Below are positions 8,671 through 15,570 of a stretch of 64,000 nucleotides of DNA, in pieces. The position numbers and the translations under genes are program-made. This DNA comes from Acidovorax sp. FHTAMBA. GTDB taxonomy: Bacteria > Pseudomonadota > Gammaproteobacteria > Burkholderiales > Burkholderiaceae_C. Position 1 is the first letter of the stretch. Each line of letters starts with the position of its first letter. Location: assembly GCF_038958875.1 (NCBI RefSeq), contig NZ_CP152407.1, positions 3,479,501-3,543,500 of the forward strand, in the 5' to 3' direction. Below the pieces are notes generated by a model. It was not told the origin of the DNA and made no database searches. It saw only the letters and a list, made by a program, of their open reading frames with translations.

Positions 8671-9636
8671 TTATTCCAGCGTCAGCTTCTGCTTGGCGAC
8701 CACATCCTTGTACACCGCGAATTCGGCCTTGATCTGTTCGGCAAACTGCTCGGGGGTGTTGCCCACCACGATCGAGCCGGTGTCTTCAATGCGCTTTTTC
8801 ACCGCCGGGTCTTGCAAAGCGGTGCGCACGGCGGCGTTGATCTTGTCCACGATGTCCTTGGGCAGGCCCTTGGGCCCCAGGATGCCGTAGTACGCCATGC
8901 GGTTCACGGGCTCCAGGCCCAGTTCCTTGAAGGTGGGCACATTGGGCAGTGCGGCCACGCGCTGGGGGGCTGCCACGGCAATGGCGACCAGGCGGTTGTC
9001 CTTGATAAAGGGCAGCGCCGATGGGATGTTGTCAAAGATGATCGGCACCTGGCCGGCCACAGTGTCGTTCAGTGCAGGGCCCGCACCGCGGTAGGGGATG
9101 TGCGTGACGAAGGTGTTGGACAGGCTCTTGTACAGCTCCATCTGCAGGTGGCCGATGCCGCCCGTGCCCGACGATGCATACGAATACTTGCCGGGGTTCT
9201 TCTGCACTTCGACCACAAACGACTTGTAGTCCTTGGCGGGGAAGCTGGGGTTCACGGCAATCAGGTTGGGCGTGGCCGCAATGTTGATGATGGGCGTGAA
9301 ATCCGTCAGCGGGTTGTACGGGGTCTTGGGGTTGATGGCGGGGTTGGCGGCCGTGGTGGACACGGTGGCCACGCCCAGCGTGTAGCCGTCGGGTGCCGAG
9401 CGTGCCGTTTCCGCCGCACCCACAATGCCGCCGCCACCGGCCTTGTTCTCCACGATCACGCTCTGGCCGAGGGCCTTGCCCAGCGGGTCGGCGATCACGC
9501 GCGCAATGATGTCGGTGGTGCCACCGGGTGCAAACGGCACCTGCAGCTTGATCACCTTGTTGGGGTAGCCCTGGGCGGCTGCGGTACCTGCTGCGGCGGC
9601 CAGTACGGACAGCGCAAGCCATTGACGACGATGCAT
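8671..9636 (-). CDS. Bug-family periplasmic solute-binding receptor
   Basis: 321 residues. Signal peptide MHRRQWLALSVLAAAAGTAAAQ, then the family hallmark VPFAPGGTTDIIARVIADPL, VIVENKAGGGGIVGA, and PNVPTFKELGLEPVNRMAYY. Bug (TctC-like) receptors bind carboxylates or small polar compounds for tripartite tricarboxylate transport; in Comamonadaceae most are orphans, as here, with no TctA/TctB nearby. The ligand cannot be deduced. Start ATG 9636 has a strong GAAGGAG ribosome binding site. It diverges from an AEC transporter and ends in its own terminator. Confidence 0.95.
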   Translation of the reverse strand: MHRRQWLALSVLAAAAGTAAAQGYPNKVIKLQVPFAPGGTTDIIARVIADPLGKALGQSVIVENKAGGGGIVGAAETARSAPDGYTLGVATVSTTAANPAINPKTPYNPLTDFTPIINIAATPNLIAVNPSFPAKDYKSFVVEVQKNPGKYSYASSGTGGIGHLQMELYKSLSNTFVTHIPYRGAGPALNDTVAGQVPIIFDNIPSALPFIKDNRLVAIAVAAPQRVAALPNVPTFKELGLEPVNRMAYYGILGPKGLPKDIVDKINAAVRTALQDPAVKKRIEDTGSIVVGNTPEQFAEQIKAEFAVYKDVVAKQKLTLE

Positions 9637-9760
9637 GGAGTTCTCCTTCGTGAGGTAACAGACAGCGCTGATGGTATGCGCAACACGCCCGCCATCAACC
9701 TGCGGATTCCACATAAGGGCTAACCCCAAGACCCTGCCTTGCATCAAGTATTCTCGGAGC

Positions 9761-10666
9761 GTGAATTACGCCCAGCTCCTGATCCCGGATTTCTCCCTCA
9801 TCCTCTGCGGTTACCTGATCTGCCGGTACACCGCCCTCAACCGCTCGGTGTGGCAGCCCGTGGAGAGCCTGGTGTACTACCTGCTGTTCCCGGTACTGCT
9901 GTTCCAGTCCATCGTCAAGAGCCCCGTGGACATCGGCGCTGCGTCGGGCCTCATTGCGGCGGGGTTGGCCATGGGCGTTTCAGGCATTGCGGTGGCCTAC
10001 AGCCTGCCGCACTGGCCCTGGCTGGGCAAACACATCGACGCGCGCGACCATGCGGCCAGCGCGCAGGTGGCGTTCCGCTTCAACTCGTTCATTGGCCTGG
10101 CCATTGCCGAGCGCCTGGCGGGCGCAGAAGGCCTGCTGATGATCGCCGTGCTGATCGGCGTGTGTGTGCCGCTGTTCAACGTGGCGGCCGTGTGGCCCAT
10201 GGCGCGGCACGGGCAGCACAGCTTTGCACGGGAGCTGATGCGCAACCCGCTCATCATCGCCACGGGATCGGGTTTGATCGCCAATTTGCTGGGGTTTCAG
10301 ATCCCTGAATGGGCCAGCCCCACAGTCAGCCGCATCAGCGCCGCATCGCTGGCCCTCGGCCTGATGGCAGCCGGCGCAGGCCTGCAGTTTGGCCTGCTCT
10401 CGCGCGGCAAGGCGCTGAGCGTGGCGGTGTTGTCCATCCGGCACCTGGTGCAGCCACTGCTGGCGTTTGCGATGGCACGGCTGTTCGGGCTGAACCCGGT
10501 GCAGACGACGGTGCTTCTGGCCTTCTCGGCCCTGCCCACCGCATCTACCTGCTATGTGCTGGCGGCGCGCATGGGCTACAACGGGCCGTATGTGGCCGGG
10601 CTGGTCACCCTATCCACCTTGCTGGGCATGGTCAGCCTGCCGTTTGCGCTGGGGTTTCTCCGATGA
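9761..10666 (+). CDS. AEC family (auxin efflux carrier-like) transporter
   Basis: 301-residue inner-membrane protein with about ten hydrophobic segments in two halves. The start is GTG 9761 (reads MNYAQLLIPDFSLILCGYLI), preceded by GGAG. Helix-breaking conserved positions such as the C-terminal PTASTCYVLAARMGYN stretch fit AEC permeases, which export or import small carboxylates. The substrate is unknown. The stop overlaps the start of the GDSL esterase gene (ATGA), so the two are translationally coupled. Confidence 0.92.
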   Translation: MNYAQLLIPDFSLILCGYLICRYTALNRSVWQPVESLVYYLLFPVLLFQSIVKSPVDIGAASGLIAAGLAMGVSGIAVAYSLPHWPWLGKHIDARDHAASAQVAFRFNSFIGLAIAERLAGAEGLLMIAVLIGVCVPLFNVAAVWPMARHGQHSFARELMRNPLIIATGSGLIANLLGFQIPEWASPTVSRISAASLALGLMAAGAGLQFGLLSRGKALSVAVLSIRHLVQPLLAFAMARLFGLNPVQTTVLLAFSALPTASTCYVLAARMGYNGPYVAGLVTLSTLLGMVSLPFALGFLR

Positions 10667-11340
10667 CCGATTCCCGCAGAGCCCTGGGTTCGGACGCTGT
10701 GACGAGCCGCCGCACGTTGATGGCAAGCCTGGGGGCACTGGCGCTGGTGGAGCAGGTGGGCTGCGGGCGCAAAACCCCGCGCGCGCAATCGTTGTCGCCC
10801 GATGCCACCGTGCTGGCCCTGGGCGACTCGCTGACATCGGGCGTGGGTGCCTCGGCCGACACCGCCTACCCGGCCGTGCTGGCACGCCTGACAGGCTGGA
10901 AAGTAGTCAACGGCGGCATCTCGGGCGACACCTCTGCCCAGGCGCTGGCACGGTTGCCAGGGTTGCTGAAGAAGTACACCCCCGCGCTGGTGATCGTGAG
11001 CATTGGCGGCAACGACTTTTTGCGCCGCCAGAGCACTGCCACAACCCGCAGCAACATCCGCCAGATCTGCGCTGATGCACAGGCCAGCGGCGCACAGGTG
11101 CTGCTGGTGGCCGTGCCCGAGCTGACGATGTTGGCCGCAGTAGGCCGCCTGAGCGACCACGCCATGTACGAGGAAATCGCCAGCGAGCTGAAAGTGCCGC
11201 TGCACCGCAAAGGCTGGTCAGGTGTACTGGGGCAGGAGCGGCTGCGGGCGGACCAGATCCATGCCAATGCGGCGGGGTATGAAGAATTCACCCAGGGGCT
11301 GGTGTTGACCCTCAAAGACACAGGTTGGCTGGCGCGGTAG
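10663..11340 (+). CDS. GDSL-type esterase (TesA-like arylesterase)
   Basis: 225 residues. N-terminal twin-arginine-like exported leader (SRRTLMASLGALALVEQ). SGNH blocks: ALGDSLTSG (nucleophile Ser), NGGISGDT, IGGNDFLRR, and DQIHANAAGY with the Asp-x-x-His pair. Relatives are periplasmic lysophospholipase/thioesterase I-type enzymes of broad substrate range. The start codon overlaps the AEC transporter stop, an operon arrangement. A hairpin repeat and the convergent queG follow. Confidence 0.92.
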   Translation: MTDSRRALGSDAVTSRRTLMASLGALALVEQVGCGRKTPRAQSLSPDATVLALGDSLTSGVGASADTAYPAVLARLTGWKVVNGGISGDTSAQALARLPGLLKKYTPALVIVSIGGNDFLRRQSTATTRSNIRQICADAQASGAQVLLVAVPELTMLAAVGRLSDHAMYEEIASELKVPLHRKGWSGVLGQERLRADQIHANAAGYEEFTQGLVLTLKDTGWLAR

Positions 11341-11386
11341 CCGCAAGAGCCAAAGCAACACGCCGCAGCAAAGCGGTACCAATGCT

Positions 11387-11449
11387 CTTATTTTGATAGC
11401 TGTTCGCGCTTATCCATCAAGCGCTGGTGGCCAATTTCATTCAAAATCC
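11387..11449 (+). repeat. Hairpin repeat, copy 3
   Basis: 'ttattttgatagctg', stem CGCGCTT / AAGCGC around ATCCATC, then tail 'ggccaatttcattcaaaat'. The tail supplies the stop codon of queG (stop at 11437-11439 on the minus strand). Confidence 0.9.
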
Positions 11450-12516
11450 AGCGCCCAGGCGACATGCTCGCGCACCAGCTCGCTGGGGTCGTCGGCGCGG
11501 GACTGCAATGCCGCACGCACCGCCTCGTCGCCCGTCGCCCGCAGCGCATTGCCCAGCGACACAGCCACATTGCGCAGCCAGCGCTCGTGCCCGATGCGGC
11601 GGATGGGGCCACCCTCGGTCATGCGCAAAAAGGTCGGCTCGTCCCACGCAAACAGATGCACCAGTTGCTGACCCGCCAGGCCCTTGCGCTCGTCAAAATC
11701 CGGCAGGCGGCTGACCTGGGCGAACTTGTTCCAGGGGCAGATCAGCTGGCAGTCGTCGCAGCCATAGATGCGGTTGCCCATCAGCGGCCGCAGTTCCAGC
11801 GGAATGGGCCCGGCGTGCTCGATGGTCAGGTACGAGATGCAACGCCGCGCATCCAGCCGGTGCGGCGCAATGATGGCCTGCGTGGGGCAGATGTCGATGC
11901 AGGCACTGCAACTGCCGCAGTGCGCGGTGACGGGCTCGCTTTCGGGCAGGGCCATGTCCACATAGATTTCGCCCAGAAAGAACATCGACCCCGCCTCGCG
12001 GCTGAGCACCAGCGTGTGTTTGCCGCGCCACCCCTGGCCACTGCGTGCAGCCAGCTCGGCCTCCAGCACGGGGGCCGAGTCGGTGAACACGCGGTGGCCA
12101 AACGGGCCAATCGCCTCGGCAATGCGGTCGCTCAGTTTTTGCAGGCGCGCGCGCAGCACCTTGTGGTAGTCCCGGCCCCGGGCATAGACGGAGACGATGC
12201 CTTCCTGCGGGCGGACGAGGCGCGAGAGCTCCATCACCTGCCAGCCTTCGGGCGCGTCCACGGCGGTATCGCGCGGCAAGTAATCCATGCGCGCGGTGAT
12301 CACGCTCACCGTGCCGGGCACCAGCTCGGCCGGGCGTGCGCGCTTCAACCCATGGGATGCCATGTAATGCATGTCACCATGGAACCCCTGCGCCAGCCAG
12401 GCCTCAAGCCCGGGCTCTGCCGCAGACAAGTCCACCCCCGCCACGCCGATTTGGGAAAATCCCAGTTCGCGGGCCCACTCCTGCATTTGAGGAACGAGTT
12501 GACTGTTGCACCACAT
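11437..12516 (-). CDS. queG: Epoxyqueuosine reductase
   Basis: Last step of queuosine biosynthesis: reduces epoxyqueuosine to queuosine in tRNA, using cobalamin and two [4Fe-4S] clusters. 359 residues. Seen: N-terminal WARELGFSQIGVAGVDLS, the RDYHKVLRARL cobalamin-binding region, clusters CGSCSACIDICPTQAI and CDDCQLICPWNKF, and C-terminal HEAT-like helices. The long open frame upstream is an artefact of GC content; ATG 12516 matches the family N-terminus. Its first 18 bases overlap the start of the divergent tsaE gene. The stop lies in the tail of a hairpin repeat. Confidence 0.96.
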   Translation of the reverse strand: MWCNSQLVPQMQEWARELGFSQIGVAGVDLSAAEPGLEAWLAQGFHGDMHYMASHGLKRARPAELVPGTVSVITARMDYLPRDTAVDAPEGWQVMELSRLVRPQEGIVSVYARGRDYHKVLRARLQKLSDRIAEAIGPFGHRVFTDSAPVLEAELAARSGQGWRGKHTLVLSREAGSMFFLGEIYVDMALPESEPVTAHCGSCSACIDICPTQAIIAPHRLDARRCISYLTIEHAGPIPLELRPLMGNRIYGCDDCQLICPWNKFAQVSRLPDFDERKGLAGQQLVHLFAWDEPTFLRMTEGGPIRRIGHERWLRNVAVSLGNALRATGDEAVRAALQSRADDPSELVREHVAWALDFE

Positions 12517-13017
12517 ACCGGCCAGATTGTAGAAAGCGGCGACGCCACCGCCGCCCCGGCCACGCGCCATTTCACCTGGCACAGCGAGGACGACACCACC
12601 GCCTTCGCGCAGCGCCTTGCCGCACAGCCCCTGCTGGCCAATGCCTTCGTGACCCTGCACGGCGACCTGGGCGCGGGCAAGACCACACTGGTGCGCCACC
12701 TGCTGCGCGCCCTGGGCGTGCAAGGCCGCATCAAGAGCCCCACCTATGCCGTGGTGGAGCCGCACGAGGCCCCGGGCCTCGCCATCTGGCACTTCGACTT
12801 CTACCGTTTTGACGACCCGCGCGAGTGGGAGGATGCGGGTTTCAGGGACATTTTTGCCAACCCCGGCCTCAAGGTGGCAGAATGGCCGGAAAAGGCCGCA
12901 GCGCTTACCCCGCTTGCGGACCTTGCTATCCACATTGAAGCAATGGATGACACCGAAAGGAAGATCACGCTGCACGCCCACACCGCCACCGGGCGCAGCC
13001 TGCTGCAAGCCCTCTGA
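12499..13017 (+). CDS. tsaE: tRNA threonylcarbamoyladenosine biosynthesis ATPase TsaE
   Basis: ATPase partner of TsaB/TsaD in t6A37 tRNA modification. About 172 residues. Walker A GDLGAGKTTLVRHLLRALG, then SPTYAVVEPH, HFDFYRFDDPREWEDAGF, and PGLKVAEWPEKA, all typical. The start is most likely TTG 12499, with GAGG seven bases upstream. This overlaps the 5' end of the divergent queG by 18 bp, so the two genes share their translation-start DNA. amiC follows after 6 bp, the common tsaE-amiC operon. Confidence 0.95.
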   Translation: MTVAPHTGQIVESGDATAAPATRHFTWHSEDDTTAFAQRLAAQPLLANAFVTLHGDLGAGKTTLVRHLLRALGVQGRIKSPTYAVVEPHEAPGLAIWHFDFYRFDDPREWEDAGFRDIFANPGLKVAEWPEKAAALTPLADLAIHIEAMDDTERKITLHAHTATGRSLLQAL

Positions 13018-13023
13018 GACGCC

Positions 13024-14466
13024 GTGAACGAACCCACCCTGCCCGCCCGCCCCGCTGCTGCCCCCCTGCCCTCGCGCCGCTCCGTGCTGCAAGCGGGCAG
13101 CCTGGTGCTGCTGCTGGGCACGCAGCAGATTGCACGCGGCGCCACCATCCTGGCCGTGCGCGTGTGGCCCGCCCCCGAATATTCGCGGGTGACCATCGAA
13201 TCCGACGGTGCGCTGGTGGCCAAGCAGTTTTTCGTCACCACACCGCCCCGGCTGGCGGTGGACATTGAGGGCATTGACCTGAGCCCCGAGCTGCGCGAGC
13301 TGGTGGCCAAGGTCAAGCCCGACGACCCCAACATTGCCGGCATCCGTGTGGGCCAGAACGCGCCTGGCGTGGTGCGGCTGGTGGTCGACCTGAAACAGGC
13401 CGCCATGCCCCAGGTGTTCACCCTGCCGCCGGTGGCCGCCTACCAGCACCGGCTGGTGTTTGACCTGTACCCCGCCGAGCCGGTGGACCCGCTGGAGGCG
13501 CTGATTGCCGAGCGCCTGCGCGAAGCCCCTGCCAAACCCGCGCCAGCCCCCAACCCACCGCTGACAGCTGCCGCAGCCGCCGCCGCACGGCCCCCTGCGC
13601 CCCCCGCCGAGCACGACCCCCTGGGCGACCTGATTGCCCAGCGCAGCCAGCGCCCGGGCCCGCCCGAGCCCCCGCCCATGGTGGCCACCACGCCGCCACC
13701 GGAACCCGCGCGCCCTGGCAACCGCGCCACCACCACCCAGACCGACCGGATCATCATCGTGGCGCTGGACCCTGGTCATGGCGGCGAAGACCCCGGTGCC
13801 ATCGGCCCCGCAGGCACGCGCGAAAAGGACGTGGTGCTGCGCGTGGCGCACATGCTGCGCGATCGCATCAACGCCACCACCGTGGGAGGCAACCCCATGC
13901 GCGCCTACCTGACGCGCGACGGCGACTACTTTGTACCCCTGGCCACCCGCGTGCAAAAGGCGCGGCGCGTGCAGGCCGACCTGTTCGTCAGCATCCATGC
14001 CGACGCGTTCACGGTGCCCACGGCGCGCGGCGCCAGCGTGTTTGCGCTGAGCCAGGGCGGCGCCTCCAGCACGGCTGCGCGCTGGCTGGCCAACAAGGAA
14101 AACCAGGCAGATCTGGTGGGTGGCATCAATGTGCAATCCAAAGACCGGCAGGTGCAGCGCGCGCTGCTGGACATGAGCACCACAGCGCAAATCAACGACA
14201 GCCTGAAGCTGGGGACGGTGTTGCTGGGCGAGATTGGCAATGTGGGTCGGCTGCACAAACCGCGTGTGGAGCAGGCGGGGTTTGCAGTGCTCAAGGCCCC
14301 GGATATCCCCAGCGTGCTGGTGGAAACCGCCTTCATCAGCAACCCGGAAGAAGAAAAGCGCCTGCGCAGCAGCGCCTACCAGGAGAAGCTCGCCGACGCG
14401 CTGATGCGCGGCATCGTGCGCTACTTCGCCAAGAACCCGCCGCTGGCGCGCAGCCGGTCGGTGTAG
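13024..14466 (+). CDS. amiC: N-acetylmuramoyl-L-alanine amidase AmiC
   Basis: Periplasmic zinc amidase that splits septal peptidoglycan. 480 residues from GTG 13024. Tat-type leader SRRSVLQAGSLVLLLGTQQIARG, AMIN domain (about 45-150, RVWPAPEYSRVTIESDG), a Pro/Ala-rich linker (about 165-240), then Amidase_3 with zinc ligands in DPGHGGEDPG, GTREKDVVL, SIHADAF, and catalytic Glu in VETAFISNPEEE. It lies directly downstream of tsaE. The Tat leader fits E. coli AmiC, which is also Tat-exported. Confidence 0.95.
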   Translation: MNEPTLPARPAAAPLPSRRSVLQAGSLVLLLGTQQIARGATILAVRVWPAPEYSRVTIESDGALVAKQFFVTTPPRLAVDIEGIDLSPELRELVAKVKPDDPNIAGIRVGQNAPGVVRLVVDLKQAAMPQVFTLPPVAAYQHRLVFDLYPAEPVDPLEALIAERLREAPAKPAPAPNPPLTAAAAAAARPPAPPAEHDPLGDLIAQRSQRPGPPEPPPMVATTPPPEPARPGNRATTTQTDRIIIVALDPGHGGEDPGAIGPAGTREKDVVLRVAHMLRDRINATTVGGNPMRAYLTRDGDYFVPLATRVQKARRVQADLFVSIHADAFTVPTARGASVFALSQGGASSTAARWLANKENQADLVGGINVQSKDRQVQRALLDMSTTAQINDSLKLGTVLLGEIGNVGRLHKPRVEQAGFAVLKAPDIPSVLVETAFISNPEEEKRLRSSAYQEKLADALMRGIVRYFAKNPPLARSRSV

Positions 14467-14517
14467 GCAAGCCCGCCTTGCGCAGGGCGCCAACTGCAGG
14501 CAAAGTAAGCCCCATCA

Positions 14518-14554
14518 CCGGCGCCCCGTGCTCGTGGATCCCCTTGGGCGCCGG
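14518..14554. other. Long-loop inverted repeat between amiC and the cupin gene
   Basis: CCGGCGCCC at 14518-14526 and GGGCGCCGG at 14546-14554, 19 bases apart, with no T-run. It could be a leader structure of the cupin mRNA or a factor-dependent stop for amiC; nothing decides between them. Confidence 0.4.
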
Positions 14555-14574
14555 GGCCGAAGAAGGAGATAGCC

Positions 14575-14907
14575 ATGGCCCTGCCCCACGCCCAATCCGG
14601 CCAGATCGTGAGCGTGCGCCCTCTGGGCGACCGCCTGCCTGAGGCTGTCACTGCCGCCATTCTCAAGGCGGGCCAGCTCGAGGTCATGCGCGTGGTACTG
14701 CCCGCAGGCAAATCCATGAAGGAGCACCAGACACCGGGGGAAGCCACCGTGCAATGCCTTGAAGGCGTGGTCGAGTTCACCACCGAGGACGGAAACCAGC
14801 AGTTGCACCCCGGCGACTTTGTGCATCTGGCCCCCCGCGCGCTGCACTCGCTCAAGGCGGTGGAGCACGCCTCGCTGCTGGTCACGATCTGCCTGCGCCC
14901 GGGTTAA
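14575..14907 (+). CDS. Small single-domain cupin protein
   Basis: 110 residues, one cupin barrel. Visible pattern: LPAGKSMKEHQTPGEATVQCLEG (motif 1, with H and E) and HPGDFVHLAPRALHSLKAVE (motif 2). Probably a metal-binding cytoplasmic protein of unknown substrate; similar small cupins are often sensor-like or unassigned. It has a near-ideal ribosome binding site (GAAGGAGATAGCC) at 14564-14574. No functional partner is obvious next to it. Confidence 0.88.
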   Translation: MALPHAQSGQIVSVRPLGDRLPEAVTAAILKAGQLEVMRVVLPAGKSMKEHQTPGEATVQCLEGVVEFTTEDGNQQLHPGDFVHLAPRALHSLKAVEHASLLVTICLRPG

Positions 14908-15210
14908 GCCGCCGCAAAATAAACCCTGTGGCGCGGTCACCCATTCGGGACGGGATGCAAGGCGCAAATCGCAGCTGCGGCCAGGATGTGCAACGCCTCA
15001 GACCGCCCAAAGCCGGAGTGCGCGGCGCGCGAGGGGTTTTCAGCGCTTGCCTTGAAGGCATTCCCAAGCCCGCCCCGTCCTACACACGCACGCCAAGCCT
15101 GCCTACGCGCAGTCCTGCGGGCAGAGTCGATAGTAAAGGCACAGGTCAAGCCCCTCCGCAAACAGCAGACGGGCATCAGGGCCTGGATCCATTCATAAAG
15201 GACTCCTGCC
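14908..15210. other. Gene-free spacer
   Basis: About 300 bases between the cupin and glycine-zipper genes. I see no convincing reading frame, hairpin terminator or repeat copy. AAAGGACTCC at 15198-15207 is the ribosome binding site of the next gene. Confidence 0.5.
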
Positions 15211-15450
15211 ATGAAAATCCGTCACATACTCCTCGCAACCACTTGCACTGCAGCCCTGGCCCTTGGCGGCTGCGCATCGAACCCTACTGGCGCACAGGTC
15301 GGAACGGGCGTAGGCGCTGTCGTAGGCGGGGTCGCCGGTAACGCCATCTTCGGCGGTCCGGTCGGCACCATTGGCGGTGCCGCTGCCGGTGCGCTGGTAG
15401 GCCACGAAATCGGCGAAGACCGCGACCAGCGCAAGCCGTATCGCCGATAA
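15211..15450 (+). CDS. Small glycine-zipper lipoprotein
   Basis: 79 residues. Lipoprotein signal MKIRHILLATTCTAALALGGC with lipobox LGGC, then a glycine-zipper segment (GTGVGAVVGGVAGNAIFGG, GTIGGAAAGALVGHEIGED) and a charged tail. It resembles OmpA-associated/osmotically inducible SlyB/Rick_17kDa-type lipoproteins that sit in the outer membrane. The specific role is unknown. Followed by a bidirectional terminator shared with acnB. Confidence 0.88.
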   Translation: MKIRHILLATTCTAALALGGCASNPTGAQVGTGVGAVVGGVAGNAIFGGPVGTIGGAAAGALVGHEIGEDRDQRKPYRR

Positions 15451-15501
15451 GCGTCTCCGGGTCTGGCATAGGGTCGCAACATAGCGACGCGCCAGCGCAT
15501 G

Positions 15502-15534
15502 AAAAAAGCGGCTCCTGGAGCCGCTTTTCTTTTA
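15502..15534. terminator. Bidirectional terminator between lipoprotein gene and acnB
   Basis: A-run, stem AAAAGCGGCT / AGCCGCTTTT around CCTGG (15504-15528), T-rich on both strands. It can end the plus-strand lipoprotein transcript and the minus-strand acnB transcript. Confidence 0.9.
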
Positions 15535-15570
15535 TTGGACAGGACGCTATCCGCGCCAGCGCGCCGCCAA

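Noticed and set aside
12517..14493. Very long minus-strand open frame antisense to amiC and tsaE, continuous with queG
   Set aside because: Composition is Gly/Arg/His/Ala-rich shadow typical of high-GC third-codon effects; the plus-strand genes have clear family motifs.
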